The position numbers and the translations under genes are program-made. A DNA stretch of 64,000 nt, taken from NCBI GenBank assembly GCA_947450095.1, contig CANFUF010000005.1:1-64000 (forward strand). Direction: 5' to 3'. This document shows, in pieces, positions 40,947-50,161 of the stretch (its first letter is position 1; every line of letters starts with the position of its first letter). The DNA comes from Roseiflexaceae bacterium. GTDB lineage: Bacteria > Chloroflexota > Chloroflexia > Chloroflexales > Roseiflexaceae. The notes beneath the pieces were generated by a model. It worked only from the letters and a program-made list of their open reading frames with translations. It was not told the DNA's origin and made no database searches.

Positions 40947-43559
40947 ATGCCTGACAAATTAGTTATCGTGGAGTCGCCTGCCAAGGCCAAAACGATTGAA
41001 AAATATCTTGGTGCTGGATATAAAGTCCTTGCCTCTGTTGGTCATGTCCGTGATTTACCCGAAAGCAATGAATCAATCGACGTCGACCATGATTTCGCTC
41101 CCACCTATGTCATCATGCCCGACAAAGAACACGTCGTCGCGCAGTTGCGTAGTTCGGCTCGCACTGCGAGTGCCGTCTATATGGCAACAGACCCTGACCG
41201 CGAAGGTGAAGCCATTGCCTGGCATATCGTCCAAGCCATCAACATCCCCAAGAAAACTCCCGTGCATCGCGTGTCGTTTAGCGAAATCACCCCCAACGCC
41301 GTCAAACAAGCTATTGCCAACCCCCGTGAAATTGATATGGCGCTCGTCGATGCCCAACAAGCCCGCCGTATCCTCGACCGCTTGGTGGGCTATCGCTTGT
41401 CACGCGTCTTGTGGAAGCGCGTGCGCCGTGGTTTATCCGCTGGGCGGGTACAATCCGTCGCCGTGCGTCTCGTGGTCGAACGTGAGCGCGAGATTTTGGC
41501 GTTTGTACCCCAAGAATACTGGACCATCGAAGCTGATTTATTACAACAAAAAACCAACGCTAATCCCTTCCGTTCCAGCTTGATTGAAATTGCCGGCAAA
41601 AAGCTGGATAAATTCGATATCAATAATCAACCCCATGCCGAGCAGATTGTGGCAGACTTGGCCAACGCCATTTGGCGCGTAGCCAATGTCAAACGAAGCG
41701 ACAAACGGCGCAACGCGGCTCCCCCGTTTACCACTAGTACGATGCAACAAGAGGCTTCGCGCAAGCTGGGGTTTTCGGCCAAAAAAACCATGATGGTGTC
41801 CCAACAACTCTATGAAGGTATCGACCTCGGTGCCGAAGGTACCGTCGGTCTGATTACCTACATGCGTACCGACAGCGTCAACGTTTCGCAAGATGCCCAG
41901 CAAGAAGCCCGTGAATTTATTGCCACCCAATACGGCAAAGACGCAGTCCCCGCCAAACCCAATAACTACACCACCAAATCACGCGGTGCCCAAGAAGCCC
42001 ATGAAGCAATTCGCCCGACCTCGGCCATGCGTATGCCGGCCAATGTCAAAACGCGGCTGACCAATGATCAATCACGCTTGTATGATTTGATTTGGAAGCG
42101 CTTTATTGCCAGCCAAATGGCTCCAGCGGTCTTTGATAGCATGACCGTTGATATTGCAGCGGGCGCTACCATCACCACCCCTGCAGCGTATACCTTCCGG
42201 TCCACCGGTTCGGTGCTCAAAGTGCCCGGCTTTTTGGCGGTCTACAATGTGAGTCTCGACGATGGCGAAGAAGACGAAGATAGCGAACGGCGCTTGCCGC
42301 TCTTGACGGTCGGCGAAGATTTACGGCTACAAGCGCTCACCCCCAACCAGCACTTCACCGAACCATTACCGCGCTTTAGTGATGCTAGCCTCATCAAAGA
42401 ACTCGAACGTTTGGGGATTGGTCGGCCTTCGACTTACTCGCCCACCATCGCCACCATCGTTGACCGCAAATATGTCGAATCAACCAATCAACGCTTTACC
42501 CCCACGGTGTTGGGGATGACGGTGACCGATTTGTTGGTCAGCGATTTCGCCAATATCGTCGACTATGAATTTACGTCGGACATGGAAAAAAACCTCGATA
42601 CCATCGCCGACGGCGACGCGCCGTGGGTGCCAGTGATTCGGGCCTTCTACGAACCCTTTAACAACGCCATTATCGCCAATACCGGTGTCCGAGTTGATGT
42701 TGAATCTGGCCTCCCCTGCCCCAAATGCGAAGGTGGGATGTTGGTGGTACGCTTTGGTCGCCAGGGGGAATTCGTGGGGTGTAATCATTACCCCGAATGT
42801 GACTTCACCAGCGACTTCAACCGTGATAGCAACGGCAATATTGCCATTAAAGGGCGTGATAGTGCCGGTGATTTGATTGCCATGCCTGATGTGGTCTGTG
42901 ATATTTGTGGTGGCCCGATGGCGGTGCGCAAAGGGCGCTTTGGTAACTTCCTCGCCTGTATGCAATACCCCACCTGCAAAGGGACGCGTAAACTTGGCCG
43001 TGATGGCAAACCCGCCGCACCTCCCGAACCCACCGGTGTGCAATGCCCCAAATGTACCCAAGGCCAACTCCTCGCCCGCCGCGGTAAATTTGGGCGGCCA
43101 TTTTATGGCTGTCAGCGCTACCCACAATGCGATTATTTGGTGAATGATTTGGCCGAGGTCGAGAATTTCGATCCCGTCGCCGAAGCTGCCAAGCCGCCGC
43201 GGCGTACCAATGCCCGTACCACGACCAAAGCCAAACCGGCGGCGACGAGCAAAGCCAAACCGGCGGCGACGAGCAAAGCCAAACCGGCGGCGACGAGCAA
43301 AGCCAAGCCGGCCGCCACGACCAAAGCCAAACCGGCCGCCACGACCAAAGCCAAACCGGCCACGGCGACCAAAGCCAAACCAGCCACGGCGACCAAAGCC
43401 AAACCGGCTACGACGAGCAAAGCCAAACCGGCGGCGACGAGCAAAGCCAAACCGGCGGCGACGAGCAAAGCCAAACCGGCGGCGACGAGCAAAGCCAAAC
43501 CGGCTACGGCGACCAAAGCCAAACCGGCTACGGCGACCAAAGCCAAACGTACCGAGTAA
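40947..43559 (+). CDS. topA: DNA topoisomerase I with three zinc fingers and KAKPAATS repeat tail
   Basis: 870 residues from the ATG at 40947 (AGAGGGA upstream); the in-frame starts upstream lie in the promoter leader. Toprim elements are VIVESPAKAKTIEKYLG and ATDPDREGEAIAWHI, and the active-site tyrosine is Y305 (LITYMRTDS). Three C4 zinc fingers begin at about C591, C651 and C700 with the usual CPKCxG and GCxxYPxC spacing. The tail from residue 761 is 13 octapeptides KAKPA[AT][TA][ST], Lys/Ala/Pro-rich like histone H1 or mycobacterial TopA tails, likely binding DNA or RNA polymerase. It relaxes negative supercoils. It is monocistronic, with its own promoter. Confidence 0.97.
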   Translation: MPDKLVIVESPAKAKTIEKYLGAGYKVLASVGHVRDLPESNESIDVDHDFAPTYVIMPDKEHVVAQLRSSARTASAVYMATDPDREGEAIAWHIVQAINIPKKTPVHRVSFSEITPNAVKQAIANPREIDMALVDAQQARRILDRLVGYRLSRVLWKRVRRGLSAGRVQSVAVRLVVEREREILAFVPQEYWTIEADLLQQKTNANPFRSSLIEIAGKKLDKFDINNQPHAEQIVADLANAIWRVANVKRSDKRRNAAPPFTTSTMQQEASRKLGFSAKKTMMVSQQLYEGIDLGAEGTVGLITYMRTDSVNVSQDAQQEAREFIATQYGKDAVPAKPNNYTTKSRGAQEAHEAIRPTSAMRMPANVKTRLTNDQSRLYDLIWKRFIASQMAPAVFDSMTVDIAAGATITTPAAYTFRSTGSVLKVPGFLAVYNVSLDDGEEDEDSERRLPLLTVGEDLRLQALTPNQHFTEPLPRFSDASLIKELERLGIGRPSTYSPTIATIVDRKYVESTNQRFTPTVLGMTVTDLLVSDFANIVDYEFTSDMEKNLDTIADGDAPWVPVIRAFYEPFNNAIIANTGVRVDVESGLPCPKCEGGMLVVRFGRQGEFVGCNHYPECDFTSDFNRDSNGNIAIKGRDSAGDLIAMPDVVCDICGGPMAVRKGRFGNFLACMQYPTCKGTRKLGRDGKPAAPPEPTGVQCPKCTQGQLLARRGKFGRPFYGCQRYPQCDYLVNDLAEVENFDPVAEAAKPPRRTNARTTTKAKPAATSKAKPAATSKAKPAATSKAKPAATTKAKPAATTKAKPATATKAKPATATKAKPATTSKAKPAATSKAKPAATSKAKPAATSKAKPATATKAKPATATKAKRTE
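43227..43538. repeat. 24-base tandem repeat coding for the TopA tail
   Basis: Thirteen units of 24 bases, each giving an octapeptide KAKPA[AT][TA][ST]. Units fall into blocks of identical type (AATS, AATT, TATA variants), and the block AATS-TATAT recurs, which suggests duplication of multi-unit segments. The copy number is likely polymorphic. Confidence 0.95.
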
Positions 43560-43623
43560 TTGATCGTGGTGTGAGAACCCTCCGGTATAGCTGTTTTGAT
43601 GATACCAGCGCCATAGATAATCT

Positions 43624-43651
43624 ACCGCATTGTTGCTTGCAACGGTGCGGT
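43624..43651 (+). terminator. Possible topA terminator
   Basis: Stem ACCGCA/TGCGGT enclosing GTTG/CAAC around a small loop, 65 bases after the topA stop and followed by GCTATTTATT. The T tract is weak. Confidence 0.45.
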
Positions 43652-43739
43652 GCTATTTATTCACGTCGCGCCGTACCTTTTTTCATTAACAGAACGGTAT
43701 ACACAACAAATATCGGATGAATGAAACAAGGAGGATGTA

Positions 43740-44351
43740 ATGTCAATGACAATCACAAAGCAAATTGCTTTATGGGTGGCGTGGGGGTGTGTCGCCCTTG
43801 GTGGTATGCTGATTGCATGGCAGATTATCGCGCCAGCCAATGCCAATGCGACGCCGTTGCTTGTTCCTACCCCAGGGGTGCTAGCGGAAGCAGATGTGTC
43901 TGTCGATGCTGCTGCGACGGCGACTCCTGTTGCCGACGTTGTGGTGTATATTAGTGGTGCGGTGAACAAACCGGGCGTGTATAAAGTAGCCGCAAGCGCA
44001 CGTGTTGCCGATGTAGTAGTGTTGGCTGGCGGGTTACGGGCAGATGCCGATTATGCTGCAGTTAATTTGGCCGCGCATATTAGTGATGCAACGCATATCC
44101 AAGTGCAGAGTGTTGGTGCCGCAACAACACGTGCTCCCGTAGAATCAGGGCCAACGACGGTGGCGGTGAATAGTGCGAGTGTTGAAGAACTAACGGCATT
44201 GCCGGGAATTGGGCCTGCGCTGGCGGCGCGGATTGTCGAATACCGCACGGCCCATGGGGTGTTTACGACCATGGATGATTTGGGGGCGGTGCCAGGAATT
44301 GGTCCTGCGATGCAAGCCAAGCTCGCACCGCTTTTACGGTTTGACTCATAG
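43740..44351 (+). CDS. comEA: ComEA-like DNA-binding competence protein
   Basis: 203 residues with AAGGAGG before the ATG. One N-terminal membrane helix (about 9-29), then a Thr/Ala-rich linker, an SLBB-type domain (VYISGAVNKPGVYKVAASARVADVVVLAGGL, about 68-125) and a C-terminal double helix-hairpin-helix (VNSASVEELTALPGIGPALAARIVEYR and LGAVPGIGPAMQAKL, about 143-200). In the family ComEA binds double-stranded DNA outside the membrane and hands it to ComEC. No comEC is in the window. It is followed by pyk after 15 bases, so the two may be co-transcribed, although functionally unrelated. Confidence 0.9.
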   Translation: MSMTITKQIALWVAWGCVALGGMLIAWQIIAPANANATPLLVPTPGVLAEADVSVDAAATATPVADVVVYISGAVNKPGVYKVAASARVADVVVLAGGLRADADYAAVNLAAHISDATHIQVQSVGAATTRAPVESGPTTVAVNSASVEELTALPGIGPALAARIVEYRTAHGVFTTMDDLGAVPGIGPAMQAKLAPLLRFDS

Positions 44352-44366
44352 GATAGAGGGGTTTGT

Positions 44367-45800
44367 ATGCAAAATGATGTGCGGCGCACCCGCATTGTGG
44401 CAACGATTGGCCCTGCGAGTGATTCTGATACCCAGCTCGATGCCTTGATTGCGGCGGGAATGAATGTGGCTCGCTTGAATTTTTCACATGGGACGCACGC
44501 TGACCATGCCCAACGGATTGCGGCGATTCGGGCGGCAGCAGTGCGAAATAACCAATCGGTGGCGATTTTGCAGGATTTACAGGGGCCAAAAATTCGCACT
44601 GGCGCCTTGGTGAATGCGCAGGCAGTCCAATTGGTACCAGGCGCCACATTTACGATTACGACGCATCCGATTATGGGTGACGCCAACGGGGTATCAACCA
44701 CCTATCAACATTTGCCCCAAGATGTTAATGTGGGTGATCGGATTTTGATTAGTGATGGTTTGCTCGAGCTCAGTGTGCTATCAGTAGCTGGCGATACCGT
44801 GACGACGCGGGTCATTGCTGGGGGAGAGCTCCGCCAAAACCAAGGGATTAATTTGCCTGGTGTGGCAGTGAGCATCCCTGCTTTGACCGAAAAAGATCGT
44901 GAAGATTTGGCGTTTGGGTTGGCCCAAGGGGTCGACTACGTGGCCTTGTCGTTTGTGCGTCGTGCTGCCGATATGGAACTCATCCGAGCGGCGATTGCGT
45001 CACACGGGGCGACGGTAGGCGTGATTGCCAAACTCGAAAAACCTGAAGCCCTCGACGAACTCGACGGGATTCTCGCATTGTGTGATGGAGTGATGGTAGC
45101 CCGTGGTGATTTAGGTGTCGAAATGCCGCCCGAATTGGTGCCACTTGCCCAAAAACGGATCATCGAGGCAGCTAATTTCATGGGAGTGCCGGTGATTACC
45201 GCCACCCAGATGCTTGATTCGATGATCCGCAATCCGCGTCCGACTCGTGCCGAAGCGAGTGATGTGGCCAATGCAATTATCGATGGTACTGATGCGGTGA
45301 TGTTGAGTGGCGAAACGGCCACGGGGGCATGGCCAATTGAGTCGGTGCAGATGATGCACCGCATCGCTATCGTCAGTGAAAACAGTGGCCGTAGCGGTGA
45401 TGGTGGTGCGCCATTGCCGACGGTGCATGGACCCGCAGATAATACTGCTGATGCCATGAGTCGGGCGGCGTGCGCCATCGCCGTCCAAGTCAATGCAGTG
45501 GCAATTATCGCCTTTACGATGTCGGGACTGACGGCGCGCCTCGTGTCGCGCCATCGCCCCAAAACGCCAATTATTGCGGTATCGCCAGAACCTGCCACAG
45601 TGAATCGTTTGGCGTTAGTGTGGGGCGTGCAGGCATATCATGCCCGCGCGGTGAGTCGCCTCGATGATTTGGCGGAATTACTGCAGTCGATGATTGTTGG
45701 CCAAGGGATTTTGCCGGCAGGAAGTGTGGTGGTATTGGTTGGCGGACATCCGATTGCAGTGGGTGGCGCGACTAATTTTGTAAAGGTTATGAAGTTGTGA
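44367..45800 (+). CDS. pyk: Pyruvate kinase
   Basis: 477 residues, the usual length for enzymes without the extra PEP-utiliser-like domain. The start RTRIVATIGPAS, R36-x-N38-x-S40-H41 (NVARLNFSHG), DLQGPKIRTG, AKLEKPEALDELD with the catalytic lysine, ARGDLGVEMP with metal ligands, and TATQMLDSMIRNPRPTRAEASDVANAIIDGTDAVMLSGETA are all present. It makes pyruvate and ATP from PEP, the last step of glycolysis. The allosteric C-terminal domain (about 345-477) is complete. It overlaps the following hypothetical gene by one base (TGATG). Confidence 0.97.
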   Translation: MQNDVRRTRIVATIGPASDSDTQLDALIAAGMNVARLNFSHGTHADHAQRIAAIRAAAVRNNQSVAILQDLQGPKIRTGALVNAQAVQLVPGATFTITTHPIMGDANGVSTTYQHLPQDVNVGDRILISDGLLELSVLSVAGDTVTTRVIAGGELRQNQGINLPGVAVSIPALTEKDREDLAFGLAQGVDYVALSFVRRAADMELIRAAIASHGATVGVIAKLEKPEALDELDGILALCDGVMVARGDLGVEMPPELVPLAQKRIIEAANFMGVPVITATQMLDSMIRNPRPTRAEASDVANAIIDGTDAVMLSGETATGAWPIESVQMMHRIAIVSENSGRSGDGGAPLPTVHGPADNTADAMSRAACAIAVQVNAVAIIAFTMSGLTARLVSRHRPKTPIIAVSPEPATVNRLALVWGVQAYHARAVSRLDDLAELLQSMIVGQGILPAGSVVVLVGGHPIAVGGATNFVKVMKL

Positions 45801-46651
45801 TGCGGTATATATGCTATTTTGGGGTGTTCTGTGCGGTATTCATCGCAGTGCAATGGGGAATGGTGTCAACGCACGCGGCAGCTGCTGACCCACTTATCGT
45901 GCCCCAAGCGGCCTTGGTGGTGATTGGGGCTGATGATACCCGTACGGTGGTGGTTGATCTCGGGATGGCGACGAGCGCCCGTGAAACGTGGGAATTAGCG
46001 CTGACGGTACAGGCGACCATGATTGAATCCTCGCCGTTACCCTTGGTTGTGCAACAATTGATGTTGCCCACCACCAATCGAAATTTACTCATTTTTAGTG
46101 GGGCTGCGACGGCTACTCCGGCTGCGACTGCGACGGCCTATATCCCAAATCCAGTGATGCCATTTATGCTGGGTGAGCATGTCGCTGGGCACATCGTCAT
46201 CAATAATCCAGCAGATGCGGGTGGCCAGCATCGTTTTGTGCAATTGACCTGTGTAAATTGTGCATCAGGCTGGGAATTGGCCGTGCTCAATCAACTTCCT
46301 ACCTACGCCCCAATAGTGGTCTATGCCAATGGTCGGGTTGAAATGCCTGGGGCATGGTTGATCCGGGTCCAACCGGTCAGCGATACTAATTTGCCAGCCT
46401 TGGCGACGGTAGCGCATCTGTTTGAACGGCTACCCAACAGCCTAATTACGGCGATTACGTGGCGTAATGGGGCAACGCGTGCCGAAGCATTTCCACCCGA
46501 ACGTTTTGTGGAAGTCGACGGCCGCCAAAAAATGGGCCGCGTGCTAGTTTGTCTCGTGGGGGTGTTGTTTTGTAGTTTGGCCTCGTTTTATATCGGCGTC
46601 GCAGTAATGAAGCGTATGCATGCTGCGGTGGGGTATCGCCCGGAACAATAG
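45800..46651 (+). CDS. Exported membrane-anchored protein of unknown function
   Basis: 283 residues, ATG overlapping the pyk stop. An N-terminal signal (about 1-26, ending HAAAA) and a C-terminal membrane helix (about 245-265: VLVCLVGVLFCSLASFYIGVAV) with a short basic cytoplasmic tail enclose an extracytoplasmic region. That region has a Thr/Ala-rich stretch (about 105-117, SGAATATPAATATA) and two close cysteines in CVNC near 154-157. I recognise no domain; the pattern suggests a beta-rich surface protein. It may be co-transcribed with pyk. Confidence 0.7.
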   Translation: MRYICYFGVFCAVFIAVQWGMVSTHAAAADPLIVPQAALVVIGADDTRTVVVDLGMATSARETWELALTVQATMIESSPLPLVVQQLMLPTTNRNLLIFSGAATATPAATATAYIPNPVMPFMLGEHVAGHIVINNPADAGGQHRFVQLTCVNCASGWELAVLNQLPTYAPIVVYANGRVEMPGAWLIRVQPVSDTNLPALATVAHLFERLPNSLITAITWRNGATRAEAFPPERFVEVDGRQKMGRVLVCLVGVLFCSLASFYIGVAVMKRMHAAVGYRPEQ

Positions 46652-46710
46652 GGCACATGCCGTAGTCTTTTGTATATTGCGTCAAGTACAGCGGGGATGG
46701 AGGATGGTCA

Positions 46711-48249
46711 TTGCGGTTATTATGGGGCGTTATTCTGGTTATTGGCATGATATTTGTGGAGATTCCGCAAAATACTGACGCCATTGCAACCCACACACCG
46801 ATGTTGTCATTGACACCATCGGTGACATTTACGCCGTCATTGACTGTAACACCGACAAAAACTTTTACCGCATCACTAACCCGTACTGACACCCGCACGC
46901 GTACCGCATCACTAACCCGTACCGACACGCGTACCCGTACCAATACCCGCACCCGAACGAATACCCGCACCAACACGTCTACGCGTACATCAACATATAC
47001 GCGCACGAATACGCCGACGCGTTCTGCCACGCGCACACAGACGGTGACTGCCACTGTCACTGCAACTACGACTCCGAGTACGACTGCCACCCGCATTGCG
47101 GGAACGTTGGTGCCGGCAGATATGATGGGACTGGTTGGGCGTGACCCCTATTTTGAAGTAAATAATAATCAGTTGAATACGCAAGCTATTGATCAAATGG
47201 GTATCGAAATGGCCCAACTTGGTGTGCGTTGGGTGCGCATAGATATGCGCTTGCCGGCAGATTATTGGGCGAGTGATGCGGTGGTGGTGACGGCGATGAG
47301 TCGCTATGACTACTTTATCAATACCGTCGCACCACGCCACAATATCAATGTGTTGTTATTGCTCAATTTCGATGTGATTATGGGTGTGGATGCGAATGAA
47401 TTAGCCCGCGGCCCCTATATCACCGACCCCAAATATGGCCCCAGTTACAACAAATATATGCAGGTGTGGATGGCCAGGGCGTGGCAAATTGTGGCGCGGT
47501 ACGGTGCAAAAATCGGAGCACTTGAAGTACTCAACGAAGAAAATCGTATGCCACGGTATACCAGTAACGGCCCGGTGGGGAATGCGGTGCCGGCTGCAGT
47601 GGTGGCCCAACTCACCACAACCCTCTATCGTGCCTGCCGCAATGGTGAATTACAGACGTACTGCGCTACCACACCGATTGTATTAGGGGGATTACATCCA
47701 CGGGGGAGTGACGATGTCGCAGGGCATCTAGTCATGACTGATATGGCATATTTAGCAGCTATTTATAACAGCCCTTCTTTTGTTTTGGCCAAGAACGAAT
47801 TGAAACGTTGGCCACTCGATGCAGTGGCGTATCATTCGTATCCGTGGGAATTGGCGTATATTGGGATTAGCAATCAAACCCAAGCCTATAACCGTTTGCG
47901 GACGCAACTTGTGGCACTGAATGACCCGTTGCGTCCGGTATGGGTTACCGAAATCGGCTATAACGTGGCCTATAGCAACCAAACCGAACTCGGGCAGGCA
48001 AATTATTTGGGGGCAGTGTACCGCGTATTGGCCTCACGGCTACTATCTGATGGGAGTCGCGAAATTCCCGTGGTGTTCTGGTTTAAATATGAAGATTTCC
48101 CCCCAGATACGGGCAGTAATGCCCAAAAATGGGGGGTGGTGCATATTCCGTTTGTAGCGGGGAATTGTACAGGAGGGGCTTGCTATCAGAGCGATGGTCG
48201 CCCGAGTTACTACCGCCTTGCCTGGTATGTGTACCGCGACCTCCACTAA
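46711..48249 (+). CDS. Exported TIM-barrel glycoside-hydrolase-like protein with Thr/Arg-rich linker
   Basis: 512 residues; TTG start with GGAGGA eight bases upstream, while the nearby ATG is out of frame. A short signal-like helix (1-25) is followed by a Thr-rich linker (about 30-125) with repeated TRTDTRTRT. The catalytic domain (about 130-512) has the clan GH-A pattern: VRWVRIDM near the first strand, acid/base candidate E276 in VLNEE, and nucleophile candidate E414 in WVTEIGYNV. It resembles GH39/GH5-type or cellulase-like proteins without a close match I can name. It probably acts on an extracellular polysaccharide. It carries C-terminal cysteines (NCTGGACYQ) that could form a disulfide. 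Confidence 0.78.
   Translation: MRLLWGVILVIGMIFVEIPQNTDAIATHTPMLSLTPSVTFTPSLTVTPTKTFTASLTRTDTRTRTASLTRTDTRTRTNTRTRTNTRTNTSTRTSTYTRTNTPTRSATRTQTVTATVTATTTPSTTATRIAGTLVPADMMGLVGRDPYFEVNNNQLNTQAIDQMGIEMAQLGVRWVRIDMRLPADYWASDAVVVTAMSRYDYFINTVAPRHNINVLLLLNFDVIMGVDANELARGPYITDPKYGPSYNKYMQVWMARAWQIVARYGAKIGALEVLNEENRMPRYTSNGPVGNAVPAAVVAQLTTTLYRACRNGELQTYCATTPIVLGGLHPRGSDDVAGHLVMTDMAYLAAIYNSPSFVLAKNELKRWPLDAVAYHSYPWELAYIGISNQTQAYNRLRTQLVALNDPLRPVWVTEIGYNVAYSNQTELGQANYLGAVYRVLASRLLSDGSREIPVVFWFKYEDFPPDTGSNAQKWGVVHIPFVAGNCTGGACYQSDGRPSYYRLAWYVYRDLH
46870..46941. repeat. 36-base tandem duplication in the Thr-rich linker
   Basis: Two adjacent 36-base copies (46870-46905 and 46906-46941) with a few mismatches code for ASLTRTDTRTRT twice; shorter ACNCGNACN-type triplet repeats extend to about 47000. 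Confidence 0.8.
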
Positions 48250-48264
48250 TCGACGACATGGTGG

Positions 48265-48774
48265 TTATGGTGTGGGTATATCCGTTAATGTGAAAAGCAC
48301 CTCACTCCGGCGCCCAAATAATTGCCACGGTGGGGTGTAATAGCGGAACTCGGGGGTTGCACTGCAACCACGCCCTTTGGCAACGAGGGTGGCATGTAAG
48401 CGTGTCGCAATGGCATCAAGTCTGGCTTGGAAGACCACCCCTTTTACGGTAATCGCGGCGACGTGGCGCCCTTGCTGATGGGCGATTTGGACGGCTGAAG
48501 AGATTGGTTGGGGGGCGTTTTCATCAGTTAAATAAAATGACACATGAGCATCGTGATTCCCCATGCCTGGTTCTAATACGACGGGGATTGTCATCGCGAT
48601 CGATTGATTGGCCTGATTCCCCCCAAAAATATAATTGGCTAATTGGCGAAATCCCACAGTCAGTGGATTGGCTCCTTGCACATGCACACGTGCAAATGCG
48701 GCTGCCGGATAATAACGAAATTCGATATCAGCCTCTTGGCTGATAACCTGGTAGGGTTGGTGTTGTGTGGCCAT
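48265..48774 (-). CDS. SOUL-family heme-binding protein
   Basis: 169 residues from the ATG at 48774 (AAAGAG seven bases upstream); an upstream extension to 48864 lacks a ribosome site. The SOUL/HBP pattern is present: YQVISQEADIEFRYYPAAAFARVHV, GFRQLANYIFGGNQANQSIAMTIPV and EFRYYTPPWQLFGRRSEVLF. Family members bind heme or similar ligands; bacterial roles are poorly known. No signal peptide, so probably cytoplasmic. Convergent with the GH-like gene, with only 15 bases between stops. Confidence 0.88.
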   Translation of the reverse strand: MATQHQPYQVISQEADIEFRYYPAAAFARVHVQGANPLTVGFRQLANYIFGGNQANQSIAMTIPVVLEPGMGNHDAHVSFYLTDENAPQPISSAVQIAHQQGRHVAAITVKGVVFQARLDAIATRLHATLVAKGRGCSATPEFRYYTPPWQLFGRRSEVLFTLTDIPTP

Positions 48775-48930
48775 GATGCACTCTTTTATCTGATGATTTT
48801 GGAAGAAGGCGGCGCGAAAACAATAACTAGAACGAAAGACGCCGCCTAATAATAAGATACGCATGGTGTATTATTGCTGGATGTATTTTTCAAAATGCAC
48901 AGATTTTTGAGGTGAAAAATATACCGTAAT

Positions 48931-50091
48931 TTATGGTTGACGCCATTGGGCTACAAACTGTTTGACGTTGTCAATATAGAGTGGTTCATCGTTTTGATCG
49001 TTGGCTGGTGCATAGTGTGGAATGATGCCTTCGACGGTTGCAACGCCCCAGCCATTGACGTATTCGACTGAAATGAGGCGAAACCAATCATGAATTCCCG
49101 TTTGCCAATCAGGATAATCGCGGAACCGACCATAACAGGTTGGATAATCAGCACAGGTGATATTACCAATATTATGGGTAGTACTTCCATCAGGCTTGAT
49201 CCCACTCCAGGCAGGATTCGTGCCAAGGCTTGATTCATGCATAAAAAATGCCAAGGCATATACGGGGTCAATACCATATTCAACACCAGCATCAATCCAG
49301 TATTGGCCAGTCCCTGTCGCAGGGGATTCATGGACGCGCAAGATTTCGTCAATGCGTTGGGCAGTGATGGTTGGTGCGCCAAGGACACTACTTTCGCCCG
49401 CAGGGATGGCGATTTTGGGGGTATTATCGATCCGCGGTATTTCGGGCAAGGTAATGCCGATAACTTTGGCCGCAGCCCGTAAGTTGGTACTTTGGTAGTA
49501 GCTACTCAAAATCGTTGTTTCGGTGCCACTTTGGTGTTGGGCGATACTAATACCCAGCCAAATAATCACACAAATCAACACAATCCAGACAAGGTTGGTA
49601 CCAGCAGTCAGAATCAATGATGGTTCTTCGCCAAGGGATGCATATAAGTCATCATCTTGGCTGTAGATAAGAGGTTTGGTGGGCGGAATGCGGGTCGTGG
49701 TGCTGGTAGAGGTACGTAGCGTTCCGGTTTGGCGCATGCTCCCGGTGACCCGGGCATTGTCGGTGCGTAACGCGCCCGTATGCCGCATACTCCCGGTATC
49801 ACGTGGCGCAGCACTCGTCGTACGGATGGTGTCAGTTTGGCGGGCAGGATTGCTCCGCATGCGATCAGTGATACGCATATCGACGACGGGTTGGGAATTT
49901 GTCGTCCGCATGGGACCCGTCGGACGTTGATTGGTACGGGTGGCTGGTTCGTTGCGACGGAGTACAGGGATAGGGCGCGATTCGTGCGTGAGTGCACGTT
50001 GCGATTTGGTTCGTGAAGTATCGGTTAATAATTTGTCAAGCAGATGGGTTTCGTCATCGAATCCATCTGCTCGTAGTTTTTTATCATTCAT
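48931..50091 (-). CDS. Membrane-anchored glucosaminidase-domain protein
   Basis: 386 residues. A long basic, Thr/Arg-rich cytoplasmic part (1-165) with repeats such as RDTGSMRHTGALRT and RVTGSMRQTGTLRT is followed by one helix (about 167-184) and an external glucosaminidase domain (about 243-386), with catalytic-glutamate candidate E286 in FFMHESSLGTN and the W/Y-rich NIGNITCADYPTCYGRFRDYPDWQTGIHDWFRL. Two cysteines there may form a disulfide. It should cut peptidoglycan or a similar glycan. The unusual long inner tail may bind nucleic acid or a partner. A near-consensus promoter is placed so close that the mRNA may be leaderless. Confidence 0.85.
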   Translation of the reverse strand: MNDKKLRADGFDDETHLLDKLLTDTSRTKSQRALTHESRPIPVLRRNEPATRTNQRPTGPMRTTNSQPVVDMRITDRMRSNPARQTDTIRTTSAAPRDTGSMRHTGALRTDNARVTGSMRQTGTLRTSTSTTTRIPPTKPLIYSQDDDLYASLGEEPSLILTAGTNLVWIVLICVIIWLGISIAQHQSGTETTILSSYYQSTNLRAAAKVIGITLPEIPRIDNTPKIAIPAGESSVLGAPTITAQRIDEILRVHESPATGTGQYWIDAGVEYGIDPVYALAFFMHESSLGTNPAWSGIKPDGSTTHNIGNITCADYPTCYGRFRDYPDWQTGIHDWFRLISVEYVNGWGVATVEGIIPHYAPANDQNDEPLYIDNVKQFVAQWRQP

Positions 50092-50099
50092 ACGTAACT

Positions 50100-50128
50100 A
50101 TGATAATATTCTGGGCGGCAATTGTCAA
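50100..50128 (-). promoter_or_regulatory. Near-consensus promoter of the glucosaminidase gene
   Basis: On the minus strand TTGACA (50128-50123), a 17-base spacer and TATCAT (50105-50100). The start codon begins at 50091, about 8 bases beyond the -10 box, so transcription would start at or within a few bases of the ATG. Confidence 0.7.
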
Positions 50129-50161
50129 GCACCGCTTGTGGGTGCTGGCAAGAAAGTATGG

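Noticed and set aside
43133-43546. Ala/Val/Leu-rich antisense frame under the TopA tail
   Set aside because: It is the complement of the 24-base repeat, lacks a start signal, and would be meaningless as a repeat membrane protein.
46455-47096. Val/Arg-rich antisense frame opposite the Thr-rich linker
   Set aside because: It arises from complementing ACN/CGN codon repeats; the sense strand encodes a coherent exported protein.
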